NCBI RefSeq assembly: GCF_020177575.1
Contig: NZ_JAHTBK010000001.1
Coordinates: forward strand, 558,001 to 622,000
From: Hasllibacter sp. MH4015
Lineage (GTDB): Bacteria; Pseudomonadota; Alphaproteobacteria; Rhodobacterales; Rhodobacteraceae
Direction of reading: 5' to 3'
Length of the DNA stretch: 64,000 nt
The position numbers and the translations under genes are program-made. This document shows, in pieces, positions 53,395 through 62,038 of this stretch. A model generated the notes under the pieces. The model was not told the origin of the DNA, searched no databases, and was given only the letters and a program-made list of their open reading frames with translations. Positions within the stretch are counted from its first letter, which is position 1. Every line of letters starts with the position of its first letter.

Positions 53395-54281
53395 GCGATC
53401 GCGTGTGATTGGCTGATCGCAATGCCCGCCAGGATCAGCGCTAGCGCGTAGAATAGCTGGGGCGGAAGGCGTTCATCCATCAGCGTCACGCCGAAGAACA
53501 CGGCCCAGATCGGGATCATGTAGCTGGTCAGTGACATGAACAGCGACCCCGCCGTCGTAATCACCCGTATCCGCAGGATCGCCGCTAATCCGGTGGGGAA
53601 GATCGCGGTGTAAAGCAGCGCCCACCCCGCCCAGGGGCGCGTCACGGCGGGCGGGCCGTCCAGCACGTAGGCCAAGGGCACCAGGGCCACGCTTGCCGTG
53701 AACAGGATGCCGGTCGCAAAGGCCACCGGCGGGATCGTGGGCGCGCGCCGTGTCATCACCGACCCCGCGCCGTAACACAGCGCCATGGCAATACAGGCCA
53801 GCCGTCCCAGAAGGGTGCCTTCCCCGAACGCACCCGGACCGACCAGCAATAGAAGGCCGACGAAGCCAAGGCCGACCCCGATCACCTGCCGCCGTCCAAT
53901 CCCTTCCTCGGGGGAGAAGATCGCGACCATCGGCAACACCAGCAGCGGGATCGCGCCCATCGCCACACCCGCGAAGGCCGACGGCACCTGCGACAGCCCC
54001 CATGACAGCAGCACAAGCGGCAGTGCCAGGGAGCCGAGGCCGATCACCGACACGAACGCCCAGGCGCGCAATCCCAGGATCTTGTCCAAACCCTGTCCCA
54101 TCGCGAAGCTGAGCGGCACGAGGATCAGGGCCGCCAGCGCCACGCGCCCAGCGGCGACCCACCATTGGCCTATTCCCGTCAACGCGGTTGCGGTGCCCAT
54201 GAAAACGGTGCCCCAGATCAGCCCAAGCAGCGTGATGAGGAACCAGTTCAGAAGGCCAGGTGCAGCGGGGGACGCTTTCAT
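53361..54281 (-). CDS. EamA/DMT-type membrane transporter
   Basis: 306 residues from the ATG at 54281, which overlaps the TGA of the upstream acetyltransferase gene (ATGA). Ten membrane helices with two EamA repeats: LGLIWGTVFMGTATALTGIG, RRQVIGVGLGFVGLLLLVGP and, in repeat two, GSLFMSLTSYMIPIWAVFFGVTLMDE (shown in part). The substrate is unknown. Coupling to a GNAT gene suggests export or handling of an acetylated small molecule; that is inference. The 3' end overlaps the CAP gene by 34 bases. Confidence 0.87.
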   Translation of the reverse strand: MKASPAAPGLLNWFLITLLGLIWGTVFMGTATALTGIGQWWVAAGRVALAALILVPLSFAMGQGLDKILGLRAWAFVSVIGLGSLALPLVLLSWGLSQVPSAFAGVAMGAIPLLVLPMVAIFSPEEGIGRRQVIGVGLGFVGLLLLVGPGAFGEGTLLGRLACIAMALCYGAGSVMTRRAPTIPPVAFATGILFTASVALVPLAYVLDGPPAVTRPWAGWALLYTAIFPTGLAAILRIRVITTAGSLFMSLTSYMIPIWAVFFGVTLMDERLPPQLFYALALILAGIAISQSHAIAQQLRPRTRTE

Positions 54282-54889
54282 TGAAAGCTCGACGCGATGG
54301 CGATGAAACACGCGACGATCACGGCCAGCACGACCCATTTCCACCACGCATCTTCCGTGTGCGGTGGTGCCGCCTCGCGTGGCTCGATCGGGCGCGCGGG
54401 GCGGTCCGGCCCGAAACGCCAGATGGTCGAACGGGGCGTGAACCCGGCGCGCGCGAACAGGTCCGCCGATGGCGCGCCGTCCCAGACCTGCGCGGTCAGG
54501 TCATGCCAATCCCGCGCCTCGGCCTCCGCCTTGGCCGTCTCCAGAAGTTCCATCGCGATGCCCTTGCCGCGCCAATCCTCGTGGACCCAGATATCGTTGA
54601 CGGAGCCCTTGTGGTACGCCTCCGCGTCCCGGCGCAGGTGCCAACTGAGCAGGACATAGCCCACGATCTGCCCTTCGGCATCGGCGACAAACAGGTTTTC
54701 CGATTGATTCACGGGCTGTCCCTTCGCATCGCGGAAGGCAAGCACGTGGTCACGCGCCATCAACATCTCCCACCCGTTTTCGGGGAAGGCGTGGGGCTGG
54801 CGGGCACGATGGGCGTCCCATGTCTTCTGGCTGGCCGCGATGATCGTGGCGCGGTCGCCTTCTTCCGCCGGTCGGATGGTGATCCTCAT
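54278..54889 (-). CDS. GNAT acetyltransferase with C-terminal membrane anchor
   Basis: 203 residues from the ATG at 54889. The GNAT core is visible: ITIRPAEEGDRATIIAASQK, then VGYVLLSWHL, NDIWVHEDWRGKGIAMELLE (acetyl-CoA loop WRGKGIA) and FARAGFTPRSTIW. Unusually, the enzyme continues into a proline/acidic linker (residues 162-178) and a terminal hydrophobic helix (residues 182-203) that ends the protein. The enzyme is thus probably tail-anchored in the cytoplasmic membrane. It is coupled to the EamA transporter gene downstream. Confidence 0.84.
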   Translation of the reverse strand: MRITIRPAEEGDRATIIAASQKTWDAHRARQPHAFPENGWEMLMARDHVLAFRDAKGQPVNQSENLFVADAEGQIVGYVLLSWHLRRDAEAYHKGSVNDIWVHEDWRGKGIAMELLETAKAEAEARDWHDLTAQVWDGAPSADLFARAGFTPRSTIWRFGPDRPARPIEPREAAPPHTEDAWWKWVVLAVIVACFIAIASSFQ

Positions 54890-54955
54890 CGTGCAGACAT
54901 GGCGCGCGGGATCGCGGCGGTCAACCAAACCCGCATCCCGCGCGCGGGCCGTACA

Positions 54956-55417
54956 CTATTCAATCGCGCAATAGATCTCGGTTCGCAGGTCTTCGGGTGT
55001 CGTCTCCGCCGGATCGTCGACATAGATTTCCCAGACCGGCATCGTCCCCTTGATCCCCTCGGCCCCCATGTAATCCCAGAGCGCCCTATGGGTCTGGTTC
55101 AGGTTGTCATAGGGCCCGACATGGACCGCGTGCATCGCGTCCCCCGCGGGCAGGGTTTCGGCCTTGATCGCCCCGCTGGCCTTGGCCGCATCCTCGGGTG
55201 AGACCATGACCGCGCCGCGGAACCGCAGCAGTTTCGGATCCATCACGGTATAGACCGCCATCGGCATCGACAGGGGCGTCAGGCTCGCCTGTCCGACAAA
55301 GCCGAAAACCTCCGCAAAGGCCGATCCCATCGCGTCCGCGATCTCCGGGCCGAAGGGGCATTCCCGGTCCACATAGATGTAGGATTGCTCCGGCAGAATC
55401 TTGCGATGGACGTCCAT
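54956..55417 (-). CDS. GyrI-like small-molecule-binding domain protein
   Basis: 153 residues from the ATG at 55417, with GGAGGAGGT just upstream. The single-domain protein has the GyrI-like/SHS2 pattern: LTPLSMPMAVYTVMDPKLLR, then LPAGDAMHAVHVGPYDNLNQ, AEGIKGTMPVWEIYVDDPAE and a terminal EDLRTEIYCAI. Stand-alone GyrI-like proteins bind hydrophobic cationic drugs or small ligands. The gene lies 66 bases from the acetyltransferase gene on the same strand and may be in its operon. Confidence 0.83.
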   Translation of the reverse strand: MDVHRKILPEQSYIYVDRECPFGPEIADAMGSAFAEVFGFVGQASLTPLSMPMAVYTVMDPKLLRFRGAVMVSPEDAAKASGAIKAETLPAGDAMHAVHVGPYDNLNQTHRALWDYMGAEGIKGTMPVWEIYVDDPAETTPEDLRTEIYCAIE

Positions 55418-55536
55418 ATCACGCACCTCCTCCGGCACCAGGATACAGCAAATCGGGGGCGTTTCACAGATTCGCCGGAACCGGCGGGCGGGGATCGGGG
55501 TTGCCCTGTCAGACCCTGATCAATCGGAGATGCACA

Positions 55537-55722
55537 ATGGAAACCTGGTATTTTCTCGCAGGCCTGTTCCTGTTCACCATGTTCGCCTTCCTCGTCTGGG
55601 CGGGCATCAGCAAGAAACGGACGGAGGATCGGTTGGATAATCCCAACGCGCCGAAATCGTCCCTTGCCAAGGACGGGCCCGGCCCGAACCCCGTAACGGC
55701 ACCGCGCCACGATCACGCCTGA
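55537..55722 (+). CDS. small single-pass membrane protein
   Basis: 61 residues from ATG 55537, preceded by GGAGATGCACA. One N-terminal helix (WYFLAGLFLFTMFAFLVWAG) is followed by a basic/acidic cytoplasmic tail (ISKKRTEDRLDNPNAPKSSL) ending with His/Asp residues. Topology is N-out, C-in. No family recognised. It is divergent from the GyrI-like gene, 119 bases away. Confidence 0.6.
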   Translation: METWYFLAGLFLFTMFAFLVWAGISKKRTEDRLDNPNAPKSSLAKDGPGPNPVTAPRHDHA

Positions 55723-56046
55723 TCGACCCTTTCGGCGTCCGCAACGTGGCTTTGCGATCGGCCCCATGATGTGACGCGCCCAGCTCTGCACCGGCGCTCC
55801 ATCCAGCCCCACCCGGCATACACACGACGTGCGTGATGCGAAGCGGAGGATGCATGATCGCCCGGCAAAAGGACCGCGCCGCCGCGTACCCCTACACCAG
55901 AACGCAAATCGGCCCGGACGGATCGTCCGGGCCGATTTGACGTTTCTTGGGGCGTTGGGCGCCGCTGGTTAGCGGCGGCAGCCCGACGCTGCCGCATCCA
56001 GCCGTTCAGGCCGGCGCGGTACGGATGCAACGCCCCCGATGGCACA
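55723..56046. other. 324-base gene-free stretch
   Basis: No protein-coding gene that I can support. A minute ORF (28 codons) begins at 55854 behind GGAGG but runs into the ilvC terminator hairpin. The remainder is GC-rich and contains no tRNA or repeat element I recognise. The ilvC terminator is at 55906-55938. Confidence 0.6.
55906..55938 (-). terminator. intrinsic terminator of ilvC
   Basis: Perfect 15-bp inverted repeat AAATCGGCCCGGACG / CGTCCGGGCCGATTT with a 3-base loop, 109 bases beyond the ilvC stop on the minus strand. The stem is long and GC-rich with a short T tract at its edge. Confidence 0.72.
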
Positions 56047-57201
<1,155 letters not shown>

Positions 57202-57657
57202 ATGCTTGACGATATCGACCGGCGGCTGCTCCGCCATCTGCAAGCGGACCCGGCGCAGCCCACGGGCCAACTGGCCGAGGCCGCGCGCGTTCCGCTGGCC
57301 ACCGCCTACAAGCGGCTGGAGAGGCTGCACGCCACCGGCATCCTGCGCGGTCAACACGCGGTGATCGACTGGCAGGCGCTCGGTTATGCGGTGGAGGTGT
57401 CGCTGCGCATCACGCTCGACAAGACCAACCCGCGCGCCTTCGATGAATTCCTCGCCGCCGCCCGTGACGTGCCGGACGTGATCGAGATCCAGACCTTTCT
57501 GGGCCGCGTCGATGCACGCCTCAAGATCATCGCCCGCGATCTGCCCGCCTATCAGCAAATCTACCGCGACCGGGTGCTGACCCTGCCCCATATCGCCGAT
57601 ATCGAGGCGCTGATGCAGGTGGCCACGATCAAGAATACGCAAAGTCTGCCATTATGA
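57202..57657 (+). CDS. Lrp/AsnC-family regulator, copy 1
   Basis: 151 residues. N-terminal helix-turn-helix (IDRRLLRHLQADPAQPTGQL, then AEAARVPLATAYKRLERL) and the C-terminal RAM ligand-binding domain (EVSLRITLDKTNPRAFDEFL and LGRVDARLKIIARDL). The family senses amino acids such as leucine. ATG 57202 follows GAGAAAACC. Its stop overlaps the next Lrp gene (ATGA at 57654-57657), so the pair is translationally coupled. It probably controls the divergent ilvC, by position. Confidence 0.9.
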   Translation: MLDDIDRRLLRHLQADPAQPTGQLAEAARVPLATAYKRLERLHATGILRGQHAVIDWQALGYAVEVSLRITLDKTNPRAFDEFLAAARDVPDVIEIQTFLGRVDARLKIIARDLPAYQQIYRDRVLTLPHIADIEALMQVATIKNTQSLPL

Positions 57658-58106
57658 TCCCTGATCCGACCGACCTCGCCATCCTGCGCCATCTGTCCCG
57701 CGACGCCACGCTCAAGGCGTCCGAGGTTGGCCGCCGCGTCGGGCTCAGCCAACCGGCGGCGTGGCGACGCATCCAGCGCCTGACGGATGCCGGGATCCTC
57801 GCCGGGCGCAGGCTCGACCTTGACGCGGCGGCCCTCGGCTTCGGCGTCACGGTCTTTCTCGGCGTGAAATTGTCCACCAAATCGCGGACCAATCTTGAGG
57901 ATTTCGAACGCGCGATCACCGCCATTCCGGAAGTGCAGACCGTCGAACACGTTCTCGGCCTTTACGATTATCGCCTGCGTGTCACCGCGCGCGATCTGGC
58001 CGATTTCGAGCGGGTCCTGCGCCGCCGCATCATGACCCTGCCGAGCGTCGGCAATGTGGAGGCCAACGTGCTTTTGTCCGAGGAACAGCGCCCCGGCCCC
58101 CTCTAG
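57654..58106 (+). CDS. Lrp/AsnC-family regulator, copy 2
   Basis: 150 residues, beginning within the stop of copy 1 (ATGA). Helix-turn-helix: DLAILRHLSRDATLKASEV, GRRVGLSQPAAWRRIQRLTD. The RAM domain follows (GVTVFLGVKLSTKSRTNLED and EHVLGLYDYRLRVTARDLAD). It is clearly paralogous to copy 1 but diverged, so the two may form mixed or separate oligomers. The aminotransferase gene follows 58 bases later and is a likely target. Confidence 0.9.
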   Translation: MIPDPTDLAILRHLSRDATLKASEVGRRVGLSQPAAWRRIQRLTDAGILAGRRLDLDAAALGFGVTVFLGVKLSTKSRTNLEDFERAITAIPEVQTVEHVLGLYDYRLRVTARDLADFERVLRRRIMTLPSVGNVEANVLLSEEQRPGPL

Positions 58107-58164
58107 CACGGGGTTTACCCCACCGCGCGGCACCCGTATCCAATTCCAAACGGAGGATGCGCCC

Positions 58165-59301
58165 ATGAAAGCCCTACTCGATAATGTCGATCCCGATGGT
58201 CTGCTGGAATATTCCGTCGTCTTCACTGACCGCTCGCTGAATTCCATGTCGGTCGCCTTTCAGGGCGTGATGAATGACATCTCCGCCATGCTGAAACAGG
58301 TCTACAACGCCGATGCAGTCGCGCTGGTCCCCGGCGGCGGCACCTTCGGGATGGAAGCGGTGGCCCGACAATTCGCCCAGGGCCAAGACGTGCTGGTTGT
58401 GCGCAACGGCTGGTTCTCTTTCCGCTGGTCGCAGATCCTCGACGCCGGTGGCTTCGCGGGGGACGTGACGGTGATGAAGGCGCGCCCCGCGGGCAACGCG
58501 GCCCAGTCCCCCTACGCGCCCGCACCGATCGAAGAGGTCACGGAGCGCATCCTAAGGGACAAGCCCGGCATCGTCTTCGCCCCCCATGTGGAAACATCTG
58601 CCGGCATCATCCTGCCCGACGCCTATATCAAGGCGCTCGCGGACGCGGCCCATGAGGTTGGTGCCCTGATGGTGCTTGATTGCATCGCGTCGGGCTGCGC
58701 CTGGGTCGATATGAAGGCCACCGGCGTCGATATCCTGATCTCCGCCCCGCAAAAGGGCTGGTCGGCGCAACCCTGCGCGGGTCTCGTGATGATGTCCGAC
58801 CGCGCCGTGGCGCGCATGGCGGAGACGGAGTCCAACAGCTTCGCAACCAACCTCAAGACATGGCACAATATCATGCTGGCCTATGAGAATGGCGGCCACG
58901 CCTACCACGCGACCATGCCCACCGACGCCCTGCGCGTGTTCCGCGACACGATGGTGGAGACGCGCGATTACGGCTTCGACAGGCTGAAAGAGGCGCAATG
59001 GGCGTTGGGGGACGGCGTGCGCGCGATGCTTAAGGAAAAGGGCATCCAATCGGTCGCCGCCGATGGGTTCGGCGCGCCCGGCGTCGTGGTCAGCTACACA
59101 CAGGATCCCGATATCAAATCCGGCGCAAAATTCGCGGCCCATGGCATGCAGATCGCCGCAGGTGTGCCGCTGCAGGTGGATGAGCCCGCGGATTTCATGA
59201 CCTTCCGCCTCGGCCTCTTCGGGCTCGACAAGCTCTACGATACCGATGCCGCACTCGCCCGCCTGAAAACCGCGCTGGACCAGGTCTTCCCCGACCGCTG
59301 A
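58165..59301 (+). CDS. class V (alanine--glyoxylate-type) aminotransferase
   Basis: 378 residues from ATG 58165 with CGGAGGATGCGCCC upstream. Fold type I PLP enzyme: SVAFQGVMNDISAMLKQVYN, ALVPGGGTFGMEAVARQF, HVETSAGIILPDAYIKAL, LMVLDCIASGCAWVDM, and the PLP lysine Lys197 in SAPQKGWSAQPC. The family includes serine/alanine--glyoxylate aminotransferases; which acceptor is used here is not clear. It is downstream of two Lrp-type regulators, which fits amino-acid-responsive expression. Repeat copy C follows its stop. Confidence 0.9.
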   Translation: MKALLDNVDPDGLLEYSVVFTDRSLNSMSVAFQGVMNDISAMLKQVYNADAVALVPGGGTFGMEAVARQFAQGQDVLVVRNGWFSFRWSQILDAGGFAGDVTVMKARPAGNAAQSPYAPAPIEEVTERILRDKPGIVFAPHVETSAGIILPDAYIKALADAAHEVGALMVLDCIASGCAWVDMKATGVDILISAPQKGWSAQPCAGLVMMSDRAVARMAETESNSFATNLKTWHNIMLAYENGGHAYHATMPTDALRVFRDTMVETRDYGFDRLKEAQWALGDGVRAMLKEKGIQSVAADGFGAPGVVVSYTQDPDIKSGAKFAAHGMQIAAGVPLQVDEPADFMTFRLGLFGLDKLYDTDAALARLKTALDQVFPDR

Positions 59302-59321
59302 GTGCTCCCGCGCGCCTGCTG

Positions 59322-59369
59322 TCTTTGCTTCACAAATACCTCGGGGGGTATGGGGGGCTGGCCCCCCAT
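59322..59369 (+). repeat. repeated 3' element, copy C (diverged), with palindromic hairpin
   Basis: Begins about 23 bases after the aminotransferase stop. TGTCTTTGCTTCACAAATACC then TCGGGGGG resembles copies A and B (GTCTT... AAATAYC... GGGGG). It continues with the perfect palindrome ATGGGGGGC-TG-GCCCCCCAT (59350-59369). Sequence identity to A is partial, so membership is less certain. Confidence 0.5.
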
Positions 59370-59405
59370 GGGCCGCGCTCACATCCGAGCGACGCCAGAG
59401 GCGGT

Positions 59406-60611
59406 TCAGCCCCGCGCCCCAAGACCCGCGCGCATCAGCGTTTTGCGCACCGGCGAGACGGTATAGAGTGCGTTGAGCGCGCGCAGGCGCAGATCCCGCA
59501 ACCCCTGACTTTCGGCCATGGACGCCCGGTTGAGCGCATCGACCCCCGCCACCCGCGCCATGATTTCTGTGTGGCGCGTGCGGTGGTAGCGGGCAAGCCC
59601 GTCCGCCGCGCCCGGATCGTCGCGGTTCTGTTCCGCCACATCCAGCAAGGCCGCAATGTCACCCAGGCTCATGTTCAGCCCCTGCGCGCCGATGGGCGGG
59701 ACCACATGGGCCGCCTCCGCCACCAGGGCCACGCGCTCGCTTTCCATCCGCTCCGCGATCTGGCTGATGATCGGCCAGATCGTCCGGCGGGAGGCGAGCT
59801 TCAATGGCCCGTAAAGCCCGGCGGAGCGCTCCGTCATCTCCGCTTCGAACGCGGCCTCTGGCAGATCGGCCAGCCGCGCCGCCTCCGGCCCTCGCTCCAT
59901 CCATACCACGGCGGAACAGGGGTGGCCGTCCCGGTCGGGAAGGGGGACCAGGGTGAACGGACCGCCGCTGCGGTGAGTCTCGGTGGAGATATTGTCGTGG
60001 GGCCGTGCATGAGTCACGGCGAAGGCCAGCGCCTTCTGGCCGTAGCGTGTCGTGCGCGCCCTGATCCCCGCCGCCGCACGGACCGGGGAATTGCGGCCAT
60101 CGGCCCCCACGACCAGTTTCGCGCGCAGCCTTGTGCCGTCGCTCAACGTCACAAGCGCCTCCCGCTGCCGGGTCAGGAGGTGTGCGGTGCCGGTGCCGGG
60201 GCGGAAATCGGCATGGGGCAGGCTCTCCAGATGCGTCACCATTTCCCGGCGCAGCAGCCAGTTGGGCAGGTTCCACCCGAATGGCTGGTCCGAGATGTCG
60301 GCGGCGTCGAAATCGTGGATCGCACGCGCCTCCGGCTCCGCCCCACCCGCATCGACGATCCGCATGACCTGAAGCGGCGTGGCGTGGGGCGCGAAGCGGT
60401 CCCACAGGCCGATCCGGTCAAGGAAATCGCGGGCCGGTTGCAAGAACGCGGTGGTGCGCAGATCCGCGCCCGCCTCGTCGCGGCCCGTCACCGGCGGCGC
60501 CGGATCGGCGCAGACCACCCGGAAGCCCGCCTGCGCAAAGGCGATCGTTGCGGCCAGGCCCGCCACGCCCCCGCCGGAGACGAAGATGTCGATGTCGTCA
60601 AACTGCGCCAT
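59406..60611 (-). CDS. UbiH/UbiF-family FAD-dependent hydroxylase
   Basis: 401 residues. FAD-binding motif IFVSGGGVAGLAATIAFAQAG (residues 9-29), the second motif LVVGADGRNSPVRAAAG and the third region VALVAEAAHVVPPIGAQGLN. These are the Rossmann, DG and GD-type motifs of aromatic-ring hydroxylases used in ubiquinone synthesis (ring positions C5, C6 or C1). Which position is targeted cannot be determined. The start ATG at 60611 has a weak Shine-Dalgarno region. Confidence 0.9.
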   Translation of the reverse strand: MAQFDDIDIFVSGGGVAGLAATIAFAQAGFRVVCADPAPPVTGRDEAGADLRTTAFLQPARDFLDRIGLWDRFAPHATPLQVMRIVDAGGAEPEARAIHDFDAADISDQPFGWNLPNWLLRREMVTHLESLPHADFRPGTGTAHLLTRQREALVTLSDGTRLRAKLVVGADGRNSPVRAAAGIRARTTRYGQKALAFAVTHARPHDNISTETHRSGGPFTLVPLPDRDGHPCSAVVWMERGPEAARLADLPEAAFEAEMTERSAGLYGPLKLASRRTIWPIISQIAERMESERVALVAEAAHVVPPIGAQGLNMSLGDIAALLDVAEQNRDDPGAADGLARYHRTRHTEIMARVAGVDALNRASMAESQGLRDLRLRALNALYTVSPVRKTLMRAGLGARG

Positions 60612-60659
60612 GGGTCAGACATATGGCGCGGGCGGGGCTTGGGAAAGCGACCTTCTGTC

Positions 60660-61301
60660 TCAATCCGACAACCGCCCGAGGAAGGCACTCAGATCGCCGG
60701 TATGGTGGTGGATATGGTCGGCGGCGACGGGATCGGGGGCCACGTGGATCGTGGTCAGCCCCATCGCGTGGGGGACAGCAAGGTTGCGCGCCTCATCCTC
60801 GAACATCGCGGCGCGGGTGGGGGTCAGGCCATCCTGCGCGAACACCGCCTCGAACGCGGCGCGGGCGGGTTTGGGGTGAAAGCGTGCATGTTCCACTCCG
60901 TAGATCGCATCGAACAGCCCGCCAAGCCCCCGCGCCTCGGCCACCGCCGCGGCGTAGGGCGCGGTGCCGTTGGTATAGATGATCTTGCGCCCCGGAAGGC
61001 CCGCAATGCGGCGCGCTAGGGCGGGGTCCGGCGACAGGACGGAAAAGTCGATGTCGTGGACGTCGAGCAGATAGGGCTCCGGATCCAGATCGTGATGGGT
61101 CATCAAGCCGGCCAGCGTGGTCCCGTGTTCGGTGTAGTAATGGTCGCGTAGGTGGTCGGCCTCCGCCTCCGACACGCCAAGGGCCGCCATGACATAAGCC
61201 GTCATCCGCGCGTTGACCTGCGGGAAGAGCGCCATCGAGGGCGGATAGAGCGTGTTGTCGAGGTCGAAGACCCAGGTTTCGATGTCTGTCAGTTGCGCCA
61301 T
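60660..61301 (-). CDS. HAD-family hydrolase, pyrimidine 5'-nucleotidase type
   Basis: 213 residues from the ATG at 61301. The HAD motif I is VFDLDNTLYP (Asp13, Asp15), motif II TNGTAPYAAAV, and motif III/IV MFEDEARNLAVPHAMGL. The order and the PPSMALFPQVNARMTAY cap match the pyrimidine 5'-nucleotidase (SDT1/YjjG-like) group, which removes phosphate from nucleotides. The substrate is not fixed by sequence. It lies 48 bases upstream of ubiH on the same strand and is divergent from the GntR regulator. Confidence 0.87.
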   Translation of the reverse strand: MAQLTDIETWVFDLDNTLYPPSMALFPQVNARMTAYVMAALGVSEAEADHLRDHYYTEHGTTLAGLMTHHDLDPEPYLLDVHDIDFSVLSPDPALARRIAGLPGRKIIYTNGTAPYAAAVAEARGLGGLFDAIYGVEHARFHPKPARAAFEAVFAQDGLTPTRAAMFEDEARNLAVPHAMGLTTIHVAPDPVAADHIHHHTGDLSAFLGRLSD

Positions 61302-61402
61302 GTCGCGGGAGTATTGTGCGCGCGGCACAGGTGCAAGTGGACTGGACAGGGCAAGGGGGCTTGCCTAGCGTGCAAAGCCTTGAGCAACGGGACAAAAGCG
61401 CG

Positions 61403-62038
61403 ATGACGGATGCCGGCCACAAAGACGCCTACGGGATGATCCTCGAAGCCATCGACGGGGGCATCTACCGGCCCGGATCGCGGCTGGTGGAGAGTGAACT
61501 GGCCGACCGGTTCGGGGTCAGCCGCACCCCGATCCGCGAGGCGTTGCAGCGGTTGGAGACCCAAAGCCTGCTGACGCGCGACGGCCGCTCGCTGATCGTG
61601 GCCTCGCTGGACCATGCCCAGATGGCGGAGCTTTACGCCGTCCGGCAGGAGCTGGAGGGGCTGGCCGCGCGCCTTGCCGCCAAACATGCCGCGGAGGAGG
61701 AGGTCGCCGTCCTGCGTGACATGGTCGAACAGGACCGCGGGCTTCTGGGCGATCCGGAGGCGCTGGCGCGCGCCAATCGCCGCTTCCACCACCAGATCCA
61801 CCTGGCGTCGCACAACCGCTATCTCGTGCAGCAACTGGACCTCGTCTATCGCTCCATGGCGCTGATGGCGCGCACCTCGCTGGCCGCTGCGGGCCGGGGG
61901 GAGGATGCGCTGGCCGAACACGGCGCCATCGTCGACGCGATTGCGGAGCGGGACGGGGACCGGGCGGCGGACGCGCTCAAGGCGCATTTGTCGACGGCGT
62001 TCAAGGTGCGCCTGAAGGAAGAGGCTCAGCGCGGCTGA
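61403..62038 (+). CDS. GntR-family (FCD domain) transcriptional regulator
   Basis: 211 residues from ATG 61403. The N-terminal winged helix is ILEAIDGGIYRPGSRLVESE with LADRFGVSRTPIREALQRLE. The C-terminal FCD effector domain has helices rich in Arg/Asp (FHHQIHLASHNRYLVQQLDL) and a metal-type His set. The FadR/GntR class senses organic acids; the effector is unknown. The divergent HAD gene and the convergent glycosyltransferase (13-base overlap) give no clear target. Confidence 0.9.
   Translation: MTDAGHKDAYGMILEAIDGGIYRPGSRLVESELADRFGVSRTPIREALQRLETQSLLTRDGRSLIVASLDHAQMAELYAVRQELEGLAARLAAKHAAEEEVAVLRDMVEQDRGLLGDPEALARANRRFHHQIHLASHNRYLVQQLDLVYRSMALMARTSLAAAGRGEDALAEHGAIVDAIAERDGDRAADALKAHLSTAFKVRLKEEAQRG

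Noticed and set aside
55854-55940. 28-codon ORF behind GGAGG in the ilvC 3' region
   Set aside because: It is mostly the ilvC terminator hairpin in translation, is very short, and shows no gene-like composition. Kept only as a note.
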